Of a stretch of DNA of 64,000 nucleotides, positions 1 through 8,161 are shown piece after piece. The notes beneath the pieces were generated by a model. That model was not told the DNA's origin. It searched no databases and saw only the letters and a list, made by a program, of their open reading frames with translations. Numbering within the stretch: the stretch's first letter is position 1; the number at the start of each line of letters is the position of its first letter. The DNA is from Chitinophagaceae bacterium (lineage in GTDB: Bacteria > Bacteroidota > Bacteroidia > Chitinophagales > Chitinophagaceae), in NCBI GenBank assembly GCA_019638475.1, contig JAHBTR010000002.1:434001-498000 (forward strand), written 5' to 3'. The translations under genes were made by a program, and so were the position numbers.

Positions 1-62
1 ATTTTGCAGGGTTTAATTTTTGTATTTCTTAAATACAAGTTTCTTTAGTTTATTTGCTTTTT

Positions 63-962
63 ATGTCTGTTATTATTCATCATACATCTTGCCCTTGTTG
101 TAATAGTGAAGCGATACATGAAGTATTGATAGCACAAGATTTTACAGTAAGTAAAGAAATATTTCCTATATGGCAATGCAATAGTTGTTATGTAAGGTTT
201 ACACAGAATATTCCAGATGAGTTTTCTATTGCTCCTTATTACCAATCTTCTGCTTATATTTCTCATTCAGATACTAAAGAAGGTTTTATCAATAAACTAT
301 ATCACTCTGTTAGAAATATTACTTTAAAAAGTAAAAGAGAATTGATAAAACAACAAACAAAATTGGCTAAAGGAACATTGTTAGATATTGGTGCAGGTAC
401 TGGTGCATTTGCTCATATTATGCAAGAAGCAGGATGGCAAGTTACAGGGCTTGAACCTGATGAAACTGCCAGACAAATTGCTTTTCAAAAATTCAATATC
501 AAATTTCAACCACCCAATATATTGTATAGTTTAGAGAAAGAACAATTTGATGCTATTACTTTATGGCATGTGTTAGAGCATGTGCATGATTTGCATGGTT
601 ATTTACAAAAGTTTGTAGAGATATTAAAACCCAGTGGCAAATTATTTATAGCTGTGCCAAATTATACAAGTGCCGATGCTGCTATGTATAAAAAATATTG
701 GGCAGCTTATGATGTGCCACGTCATTTATATCATTTTTCTCCTAAAAGCATAGAATATTTGGCTAAAGCCAATAACCTTTTAATTACTGCTTATAAACCT
801 ATGTGGTTTGATAGTTTTTATGTTAGTATGCTGAGTGAAAAATATACAACAGGAAGTAATAATTTCTTGATGGCTTTTATTAATGGTTGTATATCAAATT
901 TAAAAACATTGTTAGATGTGAAACAATGTAGCTCAGTAATTTATGTTTTACAGAAAGTTTAG
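63..962 (+). CDS. class I SAM-dependent methyltransferase with N-terminal zinc-ribbon-like motif
   Basis: Probable SAM-dependent methyltransferase of about 299 residues; the substrate is unknown. A Rossmann motif I (LLDIGAGTGAF) lies near residues 106-116, followed by an acidic motif II region (GLEPD) and a WHVLEHVHD motif typical of this family. The N-terminus carries CPCC and CNSC pairs about 30 residues apart, which could bind zinc, as in methyltransferases of sugar or cell-surface polymer loci. An in-frame ATG nine bases upstream (54) is possible, but the ATG at 63 puts the protein start next to the Cys-rich domain. No partner gene is visible because the window starts just upstream. The next gene is convergent. 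Confidence 0.8.
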   Translation: MSVIIHHTSCPCCNSEAIHEVLIAQDFTVSKEIFPIWQCNSCYVRFTQNIPDEFSIAPYYQSSAYISHSDTKEGFINKLYHSVRNITLKSKRELIKQQTKLAKGTLLDIGAGTGAFAHIMQEAGWQVTGLEPDETARQIAFQKFNIKFQPPNILYSLEKEQFDAITLWHVLEHVHDLHGYLQKFVEILKPSGKLFIAVPNYTSADAAMYKKYWAAYDVPRHLYHFSPKSIEYLAKANNLLITAYKPMWFDSFYVSMLSEKYTTGSNNFLMAFINGCISNLKTLLDVKQCSSVIYVLQKV

Positions 963-987
963 AGCCTGTTTGAGTAAATTATTTTTT

Positions 988-1016
988 ACCACAGAGGCAC
1001 AGAGAACACGAAGTTT
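988..1016. repeat. CACAGAG-type intergenic repeat word
   Basis: Between two convergent genes there is a purine-rich stretch, ACCACAGAGGCACAGAG followed by AACACGAAG, whose base composition differs from the AT-rich surroundings. It contains two CACAGAG words seven bases apart. A weak echo (AACACAGAGAAGTTT) occurs near 29902. Similar words are scattered in many environmental bacterial genomes; nothing here shows function. Confidence 0.35.
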
Positions 1017-1066
1017 TCTTCTTCTTCTATATTTTCTATTTTGTGTGGGGCGAAATGGTTGGTTTC

Positions 1067-1873
1067 TTAGTTTAATTGTATTTCAAAAACGTTAGACCAA
1101 TATTTTCCAGTAATAAAAAAATGATTACTTGTGCTGTCATAAGCAATGCCATTCATTACATCTACTTTTCTACTTATATCTTGTGGTGCATACTTTACTA
1201 AAATATCTTCTAAGTTAGCTTCTGCTACTACTTTGCCTGTATTAATATCTATTTGTACAATTTTATAAGTAGTCCACACATTGGCATAAATAAATCCTTT
1301 TACATATTCTAATTCATTGAGGTTTCCTAAGGGTCCATAATTATTACTAACACTTACTGTTTTTACAATAGCAAAAGTTTCTGGGTCTCTGAAATATATA
1401 TTGTTGCTTCCATTGCCCATAATAATATGTTGCCCATCATTTGTCATGCCCCAACCTTCGCCTTCATAAGTAAATTCTTTTAATAACTTAAATGTTGTTG
1501 CATCATATACAAAGCATTTATGTTCTCTATATGTTAGCTGATAAATTTTATTGTTTAATATAGTAATGCCTTCTCCAAAATATTGTTTAGGCAATAATAT
1601 TTTCTGTATATCTTTTCCTGTTTTTACATCTACTTTAGCCAATTTGCTATTGCCTTCATATTCTGTATCACCTGTTCCTTCATATAAAAAACCATCTTTC
1701 CATTCTAATCCTTCTGTAAAAGCATTTTCATCGTGAGGATAAATATTAATTACATTATAAGTTAGGTGTTTAATATCGTAATTATTAATTGGTTTTTTCT
1801 CTTCATTATTATTACAACTAACAATAGTTATAGCCACCAAATAGACACAATATTTTCTATAAAGCCTCAGCAT
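1067..1873 (-). CDS. glutaminyl-peptide cyclotransferase (glutamine cyclotransferase family), lipoprotein
   Basis: Predicted glutaminyl cyclase of the beta-propeller (plant/bacterial) family, which converts N-terminal glutamine to pyroglutamate in exported peptides. The 268-residue protein begins with a lipoprotein signal ending in IVSC with the lipid-modified cysteine at residue 20, so it should sit in the periplasm or outer membrane. Family sequence blocks are clear: AFTEGLEW, YEGTGDTEYEGNS, FGEGITILNNKIYQLTY and GWGMTNDG. The C-terminal NGIAYD block is also present. Length fits the family. It is transcribed in the same direction as the nuclease/phosphatase gene upstream with a 23-base gap, so the two may be co-transcribed. 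Confidence 0.85.
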   Translation of the reverse strand: MLRLYRKYCVYLVAITIVSCNNNEEKKPINNYDIKHLTYNVINIYPHDENAFTEGLEWKDGFLYEGTGDTEYEGNSKLAKVDVKTGKDIQKILLPKQYFGEGITILNNKIYQLTYREHKCFVYDATTFKLLKEFTYEGEGWGMTNDGQHIIMGNGSNNIYFRDPETFAIVKTVSVSNNYGPLGNLNELEYVKGFIYANVWTTYKIVQIDINTGKVVAEANLEDILVKYAPQDISRKVDVMNGIAYDSTSNHFFITGKYWSNVFEIQLN

Positions 1874-1896
1874 AAATTTCTTTTAATTAAAGACGA

Positions 1897-2949
1897 TTAA
1901 TTTTTTTTCAGAAAAACCAAATAAGTAGGGTAGTGGTCGCTATAACCACCTCTGTAAGTATTACCATCCCAAGTACGCATAGGATAACCTTTGTAACGAC
2001 CTTTATTTTCAGTTAAAAATTCTCTGTTGAAAATAGCTTGTTTAAAAAAGTAAAAACCACTTTGTTCTTTATCTAACCAAGGGTGTGAAATAATAATTTG
2101 GTCAAATAATCCCCAAGCATCTTGGTAAGCTAAAGTGCCATAACCTTTTTTATACATTTCTGTCCAAGGGTTGTATAATCCTCCTTTTCTTACATCTTTT
2201 AATTTTCCTTTTGCTTTTAATACTCCAGTTACACTATTATTAATTGGGTCATCATTTAAGTCGCCCATAATAATTACTTTTTGTTCTCCATCTGTAGCAG
2301 CAATGCTATCTATGTGTTTTTTACAAACCAGAGCAGCTGCTTCACGGGCAGGTGCACTTCTTTCTTCACCTCCATAACGACTGGGCCAGTGATTAACATA
2401 AATATGAATGGTTTCTCCATCTAATTTCCCTTTTACCCAAAGTATATCTCTGGTATAATAAGCATCTTTAGATCCTCCAGGTAATTTTACAAATAGTGGT
2501 TTGCTGTCTTCTACTTTAAAATATTTAGGATTGTATAGCATACCTACATCTACACCACGAGCATCTCTACTATCATAATGTACTATTTTATAGTTTCTTT
2601 TTTTTAGAAGAGGATGATTGACTAAATCTGTTAATACTGTATCATTTTCTACTTCTGCTACACCTAAAATAGCTACTCCATCAGAACTTAAACTTTCTGG
2701 TTTATCATCAGTACCAATTTTTGAAATTACAGTAGCTAATTTTGTTACTTTATCTAAGTATATACTGCTATTATAATTTCTTGCACCCGAAGGCAGAAAT
2801 TCTTCATCATTGACAATAGGATTATTGACAGTATCATAAAAATTTTCTAAGTTATAAAATGCAATAACTGATATTTTATAAGACTTCTGCTGTGCAGCAC
2901 TAAATAATCCTGAACATAATACAATAATTAATAACAGATTTTTTTTCAT
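1897..2949 (-). CDS. secreted endonuclease/exonuclease/phosphatase family protein
   Basis: Secreted member of the endonuclease/exonuclease/phosphatase fold, about 350 residues. The start at 2949 (MKKNLLLIIVLCSG) gives a clean signal peptide ending near SAAQQ; an upstream ATG at 2982 would add 11 residues in front of it. Motifs seen in order are FYNLENFYDT (Asn and Glu of the metal site), GVAEVEND, HYDSRDARGVDVG, VNHWPSRYGG, MGDLNDDP and the terminal SDHYPTYL with the catalytic Asp-His pair. All key residues appear intact. The family covers nucleases, phosphodiesterases and lipid phosphatases, so the substrate cannot be fixed. It lies directly upstream of the glutaminyl cyclase gene on the same strand. 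Confidence 0.85.
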   Translation of the reverse strand: MKKNLLLIIVLCSGLFSAAQQKSYKISVIAFYNLENFYDTVNNPIVNDEEFLPSGARNYNSSIYLDKVTKLATVISKIGTDDKPESLSSDGVAILGVAEVENDTVLTDLVNHPLLKKRNYKIVHYDSRDARGVDVGMLYNPKYFKVEDSKPLFVKLPGGSKDAYYTRDILWVKGKLDGETIHIYVNHWPSRYGGEERSAPAREAAALVCKKHIDSIAATDGEQKVIIMGDLNDDPINNSVTGVLKAKGKLKDVRKGGLYNPWTEMYKKGYGTLAYQDAWGLFDQIIISHPWLDKEQSGFYFFKQAIFNREFLTENKGRYKGYPMRTWDGNTYRGGYSDHYPTYLVFLKKN

Positions 2950-3300
2950 AAATAATTTTTTACTGATTGCAAACTTATACAAGTATAAGTAGTTTTTTAT
3001 TAAGAAATAATTTTTAACACTAACAACGTATTGGCGATGGGCTGGATTTTATGCACCAAAGTTGCTACGAAGCAGAAGGTTCAAATTTAGCAAAAATGTT
3101 TATATGAAGAACGAAACCTAATGATGTATAGTTCATGTTATAGGCTGTGATTCTTTGTTGCTGTTGGGTTGTGTATCTGTAGAAAAATAAGAAAAAGCTG
3201 TGGTAGAAAATTCTTTCTCTGTCTATAAAGAGGCGAACTCTTTTGAAAGGTTGTCTTTTGTGTGCTTTACAAATGTGCCTGAATTAGCGTAGTGAAGATA
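2950..3300. other. gene-free interval with higher sequence complexity
   Basis: No coding gene or RNA gene was recognised in these 351 bases. Unlike most gaps in the window the stretch is not simple AT-rich DNA: it holds ACGTATTGGCGATGGGCTGG and the 3' part AACCTAATGATGTATAG with GTTATAGGCTG. It may be remains of a lost gene or a recombination-derived tail. It separates the nuclease gene from the esterase-GNAT pair, which lie on the same strand. Confidence 0.3.
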
Positions 3301-4311
3301 TTAGTGTTTTGTAAAAGATTCTGCCATGGCACTTTTTACAAGTGCCTCAAATTCATTCAAGGGCTTTGCTCCAGGTATCAATCCTATTAAACAGTGAATC
3401 TGTCCTGCAAAACATTTTTCCCAAACTTTCACTCCAGCATTTTTCAACTTAGAAGCATACAGTATGCCATCATCTCGTAGTGGGTCAAACTCTGCATTAA
3501 TAATTAGTGTAGGAGGTAAACCTGACAAGTCACTTGTTAAGGCAGGAGATACTTCTGGATTATTGAATTGATTTGGGGCGTAAGTTTCAACTGCGAAATA
3601 ACATAATGCCTTTGTTTGAAAATAGCCTACAGCATTTTGCTGATATGAAATAGAAGTTTCCATATTCTGTGGTTGTAGGTTAGCAGGAAGCCCATTTAAT
3701 ACTTGCAACTTTATCCTTTTGCTGATACTATCTTTTTTCGCCTTTTGTGCAATAACAGCAACAAGATTTGCCCCTGCACTATTTCCCATAAGCACTACTT
3801 TATTCGTATCTCCTCCGAACTGATTTGCATTTTCTGTTATCCACTTAAAACTTTCATAACTATCGTTGACTGCTATAGGAAACTTGTATTCAGGAGCTAC
3901 TCTGTAATCAACGGCAAAGACAACTGCTTTGTAATTTTTGGCATCTTGCCATAATGAATATTCAAGACCTGGTACTAAAGGAGATATAAAACCACCACCA
4001 TGATAATGTATAATTACAGGAAGGTTATTCTTATGCAGTGGGTTAAATACCAGAACAGGAATACTATCCTTTGTAATCTTTATTCTTTGTACATCTTCCT
4101 TTGGATAAGGCATAATTGGCAATTGGGGATATTTTATTTGTTCAATCGGCAATGCTCTAAGTTGCTCTAATGTTAAATCTTTATAGTCAATCATTTTTAG
4201 GAAATGAGCAATTTCAGGGTCTAATATTCTATTGCCACATTGTTGAGCATAACTACTAGCTGTTAATAAAACTGTTGTTACCTGTAATATGATATGTATA
4301 AAACTTTTCAT
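3301..4311 (-). CDS. secreted alpha/beta hydrolase (hormone-sensitive-lipase-type esterase)
   Basis: Predicted esterase of the alpha/beta-hydrolase fold, HSL (family IV) type, about 336 residues. From the ATG at 4311 (MKSFIHIILQV) there is a signal peptide ending near SYAQQC, so export is expected. The oxyanion-hole HGGG is near residues 104-107. The nucleophile elbow GNSAGAN is near 176-182 with the catalytic serine. The acid residue is likely in FDPLRDD and the histidine in GQIHCLIG. An upstream in-frame ATG at 4368 would overlap the preceding gene and bury the signal peptide, so it is less likely. The GNAT gene ends 23 bases upstream, suggesting co-transcription. The natural substrate is unknown. 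Confidence 0.85.
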   Translation of the reverse strand: MKSFIHIILQVTTVLLTASSYAQQCGNRILDPEIAHFLKMIDYKDLTLEQLRALPIEQIKYPQLPIMPYPKEDVQRIKITKDSIPVLVFNPLHKNNLPVIIHYHGGGFISPLVPGLEYSLWQDAKNYKAVVFAVDYRVAPEYKFPIAVNDSYESFKWITENANQFGGDTNKVVLMGNSAGANLVAVIAQKAKKDSISKRIKLQVLNGLPANLQPQNMETSISYQQNAVGYFQTKALCYFAVETYAPNQFNNPEVSPALTSDLSGLPPTLIINAEFDPLRDDGILYASKLKNAGVKVWEKCFAGQIHCLIGLIPGAKPLNEFEALVKSAMAESFTKH

Positions 4312-4334
4312 AATGATAGTATTTGTATTGAGTA

Positions 4335-4907
4335 TTATTTTGAAATCAGTTTGTTTAATTGAAGCCATTCTCTTTTCAACATGGCAAACTGAAATTCACT
4401 ACCCCATTTCCCTTTAAAAAATATATTCTCAATAAAATGCCCTTCTTGCTTGAATCCGATACTGTTTAACAGTTTTATTGAAGCAATATTTTTTGCATCT
4501 ACAATTTCAACAACTCGGTGTATGTTTTTTGTTTCAAATAAAAAATTCAAAATTCCATTCAAAACTTCTTTTGCAAAACCTTTTCTTTGTTCAGATGGGG
4601 AAATAGTTATTCCAATTTCTGCAATTCTTGTGTCGTTTTGTTGTAATTTGATAGCACAGTCGCCAATTAGTTTTCCTTTTTCTTTGCTTTCAATTCCATA
4701 TTGTACCCATTCTCCAGCATTTCCAAAATATTTCGTGGAATTTTTTTTAATAAAATCTTCGCACTGCTCAATAGTCATAATATCAAAACCTTGAAATTTT
4801 GTTACATCTGCATCAGAACGATAAGAGTGAAAATCTGATAAGTCCAACAATGTCAAATGTCTAATAAAAAGTCGTGTTGTTTGAATTTTCAATATTTCCA
4901 TAATCAA
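4335..4907 (-). CDS. GNAT family N-acetyltransferase (RimJ/RimL type)
   Basis: Acetyl-CoA-dependent N-acetyltransferase of about 190 residues. The N-terminal TTRLFIRHLTLLD and the central ITISPSEQRKGFAKEVL segment (acetyl-CoA pyrophosphate-binding motif A, Q/R-x-x-G-x-A) place it with the RimJ/RimL group. VDAKNIASIKLLNSIGFKQEG is the usual motif B. The acceptor could be a ribosomal protein N-terminus or a small amine; sequence alone cannot say. Start may be the ATG at 4907 or 4901. It is the first gene of a probable two-gene unit with the esterase downstream. Confidence 0.85.
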   Translation of the reverse strand: MIMEILKIQTTRLFIRHLTLLDLSDFHSYRSDADVTKFQGFDIMTIEQCEDFIKKNSTKYFGNAGEWVQYGIESKEKGKLIGDCAIKLQQNDTRIAEIGITISPSEQRKGFAKEVLNGILNFLFETKNIHRVVEIVDAKNIASIKLLNSIGFKQEGHFIENIFFKGKWGSEFQFAMLKREWLQLNKLISK

Positions 4908-4989
4908 ATGTAAGTATTGGTTTTATGGGATGATAGTTTGGCTTGGCTTTTTGTTTTAATGTTTGTTTATATTACACTAACTAAATACT

Positions 4990-6159
4990 TTATTCGTACA
5001 ATAAATAACTGTTTATTTCTTTTTTCCATTCGGGAATATGTGTTTCTTGTTCTATTCTTTTTAAAAATAATTGCATGGGTAAATCAAATATTTCTTCACT
5101 TGATGGAATGCCCAGCAATTTGTCTAAATGCCTTTCTCCTGTAGGGTTTACAATAGTAGGATAGTTGCTCCATGTAAAATAGTGTGTATGCAAATCTTTT
5201 ACAACTTTCATAAAAAGCAGTGCTGTAAAGACTGCTTGATAGCTTGTAAAATCTTGTATATAAAACTTTACGCCATTGCATAATTCATTTTTATATTTAC
5301 CAAAAGTTGGTGTAAACTGAATTGGTTTAAGCACTACTGCATCTTGCATTGTATTAAACACAGTGCAAATTTTATTGTGTTGCAAATATGCTGCTCCAGC
5401 TATTTCAAAAGGCGTGTTAGCGCCTCTACCTTCACTTACATTAGTTGCTTCTAATAATCCTAATCCTGTATATAGCAATGCAGCATTGAAATGTTGAATA
5501 GCAGGAGAGGTTGGTATAAAATCAATATGCCAATCATTGTGAAACATATTTCTCTGCCAATGTTTAGTATGTATCACTTCAATATTTGCATGAAGATTTT
5601 TAGTACTGTTAAAATACAAAGCCAACTCACCCAAAGTACAACTATGACGCAAAGGAATATTCCAACGACCAATGAATGATGAGCAAAATGTTTCATTTAA
5701 CATAGCACCTTCTGCCAATGACAAATTTCCTGATATTGGATTTGGTCTGTCTAAAATAATGAATGGTGTATGATAGTTTGCACAGGCTTCTAACACATAA
5801 GTCATTGTCCATAAATAAGTATAATACCTGCAACCAATATCAGGAATGTCAAATAAAACAATGTCCACATCTTTCAAATCTTCTTCAGAAGGTTGTAGTT
5901 TTTTATTGTATAAACTTATGATAGGTAAATTGGTTAGTGCATCTATTGTATTGTTGATAGCAGTTCCATCTGCTCCTTGTATATCTAAGCCATGTTCAGG
6001 AGAAAATAATTTTATAATATTAAACCCATTTTGCAATAAAATTTTTCTGGAAGAAATTAATTGATTATTGGTAGCTGCATGATTGGTAACAAAAGCTATT
6101 TTTTGTTTTTTCCATGCTGGATTTTGAAGCACCAAATTATCAATACCAAATAAAAGCAT
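4990..6159 (-). CDS. DUF1343 family protein, NamZ-type exo-beta-N-acetylmuramidase
   Basis: Member of DUF1343, the family that includes the exo-beta-N-acetylmuramidase NamZ, which releases terminal MurNAc from peptidoglycan fragments. Conserved blocks are present: FVTNHAA near the N-terminus, LFSPEHGLDIQGADG, VLFDIPDIGCRYYTY, LDRPNPI and a NVSEGRGANTPFEIAGA block. The protein is 389 residues. Unlike many relatives it has no signal peptide at this start (MLLFGIDNLVLQ), so it is either cytoplasmic or its true exported start is not visible; no better upstream start is found before the 3' end of the intergenic region. It lies alone on its strand, with the divergent DUF6438 gene upstream. Confidence 0.85.
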   Translation of the reverse strand: MLLFGIDNLVLQNPAWKKQKIAFVTNHAATNNQLISSRKILLQNGFNIIKLFSPEHGLDIQGADGTAINNTIDALTNLPIISLYNKKLQPSEEDLKDVDIVLFDIPDIGCRYYTYLWTMTYVLEACANYHTPFIILDRPNPISGNLSLAEGAMLNETFCSSFIGRWNIPLRHSCTLGELALYFNSTKNLHANIEVIHTKHWQRNMFHNDWHIDFIPTSPAIQHFNAALLYTGLGLLEATNVSEGRGANTPFEIAGAAYLQHNKICTVFNTMQDAVVLKPIQFTPTFGKYKNELCNGVKFYIQDFTSYQAVFTALLFMKVVKDLHTHYFTWSNYPTIVNPTGERHLDKLLGIPSSEEIFDLPMQLFLKRIEQETHIPEWKKEINSYLLYE

Positions 6160-6243
6160 ATTTTTAAAAAGTTATTGGCTAAAATAAAGCTATTTATTTG
6201 TTTGAATAATATCTTTATACTGATTTAATTAATAGCTTAAAAA

Positions 6244-6756
6244 ATGTATAATATGAAATATAGTAATATACTGTTCAAAACTTTTTTAGTTAGTAGCTTA
6301 TTTTTTTTGAGTATTGGTTGTGTTAGTACCAAAAATACTATGGAGCATTTTGAAAAAATTATTTTTCATTCAACTACATGTTATGGTTCTTGCCCAAGTT
6401 TATCTCTTGAAGTACATGCAGACAGAAGCACAAAATTGCAAAGACAGTTTTATGCATTTGGAGGAAAAGAAATAGCTGCTAATTCAGGCACTTTTCAAGG
6501 AAGCATGAATAAACAAAGTTTTAAACTATTGATGAAAACTTTGAAAAATAGCCAATACGAAAAATTAGCTTTTCCAAATATTGATTGTTGTGATGCACCA
6601 GTAATAACTATTATTATTTATGCAAATGGTAAAAGAACTTATTTAAAATCTATGATGCCACTACAAGAAGCAACTGAATTAATTCAGTTTTTAACTGAAC
6701 TTACAAAAGATATTAATTTGCCAACAACTACCGAAAAGTTTGAAATAGAACAATAG
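6244..6756 (+). CDS. DUF6438 domain lipoprotein
   Basis: Small lipoprotein of 170 residues. A hydrophobic segment followed by SIGC (cysteine near residue 26) is a lipoprotein signal. The mature part opens with FEKIIFHSTTCYGSCPSLSLEV, matching the DUF6438 pattern with its conserved TxCYGxCP motif; two more cysteines (DCCDAP) lie near residue 120. Function of the domain is not known; the cysteine pairs suggest a disulfide-stabilised periplasmic fold. The two ATGs at 6244 and 6253 are both possible starts. The next gene follows after 33 bases on the same strand. Confidence 0.7.
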   Translation: MYNMKYSNILFKTFLVSSLFFLSIGCVSTKNTMEHFEKIIFHSTTCYGSCPSLSLEVHADRSTKLQRQFYAFGGKEIAANSGTFQGSMNKQSFKLLMKTLKNSQYEKLAFPNIDCCDAPVITIIIYANGKRTYLKSMMPLQEATELIQFLTELTKDINLPTTTEKFEIEQ

Positions 6757-6789
6757 TTTTTGATATTAATTTTACTTTAAAATTGTCCA

Positions 6790-8034
6790 TTGTATTACTT
6801 GTTATTCATATTTTATCTTGCTTTATTCAGCTTTTTTATTACAAGCATAAAATTCTTTGCACAGTCAGGTATTAGCAAAAAAATGCTTGTGCTGCTTTTT
6901 ATGCTAAAAGTAGTTGCAGGACTTGGTTATGCTATGTTTTATAATTTACCATCTTATCATGCAGATAGTGATAGCTTTAGGTATTTTCATTACAGTATTG
7001 AAGAAACTGATATGCTGCTCAAAAGCCCTTTATTGTTTTTGAAAGATTTATTTTCTTATGGTTATAATGATATTGGAAATGTTTTTATTGGCAATAATTC
7101 TTATTGGAATGATTTAAAGAGCAATATTGTTATAAAACTACTTGCAGTATGCAATGTATTTTCTTTTAAAAATTATTATATCAATATTATATTTTTCAAT
7201 TTCTTTTTCTTCTTTGGATTAATAGGTTTTTTCAGGGTAATGAACAATATATTTCTCCATAAAGGTTTATGGTTATTGATTCCTATTTTTTGTATTCCTT
7301 CTTTTTTGTTTTGGAGTAGTGGTATTCATAGAGATGGGTTAATTTTTTCTGCTACAGGATTAATCATTTATTTTTTCTACAACTCTATGAATGATAAGTT
7401 TACTGTAAGAAATACTTTATTTATTGTAGCACTATTATTATTGCTTTTTGCTGTAAGAAATTATGTTTGTTTGGCTTTAATTATGTCATTAACTGCTTGG
7501 TTTGTTTCTACTAAAACTAATAGAGCCTTAGCTTCATTTATAACAATGTATGTGTTAGCTATCATTGTTTTCTTTTTATCTGGAAACTTTCATTCTTCTT
7601 TTAATTTACTTGCATACATTGCTAATAAACAACATGAATTTGTACAACTAAGTGGAGGCAGTGAAATAACATTACCACTATTACAACCTACTATATCAGG
7701 TTTTGTATCTTATTTGCCTGCTGCATTAGATATGGCTTTATTAAGACCACATATTACTGAATTGAAAAATCTAAGTTATCTACCTGCTGTTGCAGAAACA
7801 ATATTGCTTTTTGCATTGCTTATTTTATTTTTTATTTATAGAGATAAGAAACAGTCAATACATCCTGCTGTTTTGGCTTGTATTTTTCTTGGTTTTTCAT
7901 TGCTTTTAATAGCTGGTTATACAGTTACATTTTCTGGTGCTATTGTACGATATAGAAGTTTTGTTTTGCCACTTATTATTACTCCATTAGTAGGTATGCT
8001 ACGTTTTAAAAGCCTACAAATGGTTAAAAAATAA
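6790..8034 (+). CDS. polytopic membrane protein, possible GT-C-like or polymerase-like
   Basis: Integral membrane protein of about 414 residues with roughly ten to twelve hydrophobic segments. The first predicted outer loop carries an acidic DSDSFRYF motif, and SSGIHRDGL occurs near residue 180. Both features are common in Bacteroidota membrane proteins of cell-surface polysaccharide pathways, and an acidic DxD-like loop recalls GT-C glycosyltransferases, but no specific family can be assigned. The start is uncertain: the reading frame opens at a TTG (6790), with no ATG before residue 31. It follows the DUF6438 lipoprotein closely and could share its transcript. Confidence 0.6.
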   Translation: MYYLLFIFYLALFSFFITSIKFFAQSGISKKMLVLLFMLKVVAGLGYAMFYNLPSYHADSDSFRYFHYSIEETDMLLKSPLLFLKDLFSYGYNDIGNVFIGNNSYWNDLKSNIVIKLLAVCNVFSFKNYYINIIFFNFFFFFGLIGFFRVMNNIFLHKGLWLLIPIFCIPSFLFWSSGIHRDGLIFSATGLIIYFFYNSMNDKFTVRNTLFIVALLLLLFAVRNYVCLALIMSLTAWFVSTKTNRALASFITMYVLAIIVFFLSGNFHSSFNLLAYIANKQHEFVQLSGGSEITLPLLQPTISGFVSYLPAALDMALLRPHITELKNLSYLPAVAETILLFALLILFFIYRDKKQSIHPAVLACIFLGFSLLLIAGYTVTFSGAIVRYRSFVLPLIITPLVGMLRFKSLQMVKK

Positions 8035-8161
8035 AACACATTATATTTATTTATATGTACATTTATTTTTTATAATTATTCAATATTTTGCCATTTTGTA
8101 GAAATATTTTTGGATTTTTCTGATATTTTGTCCAATATTTGCACTCATAAACACTTATTTT

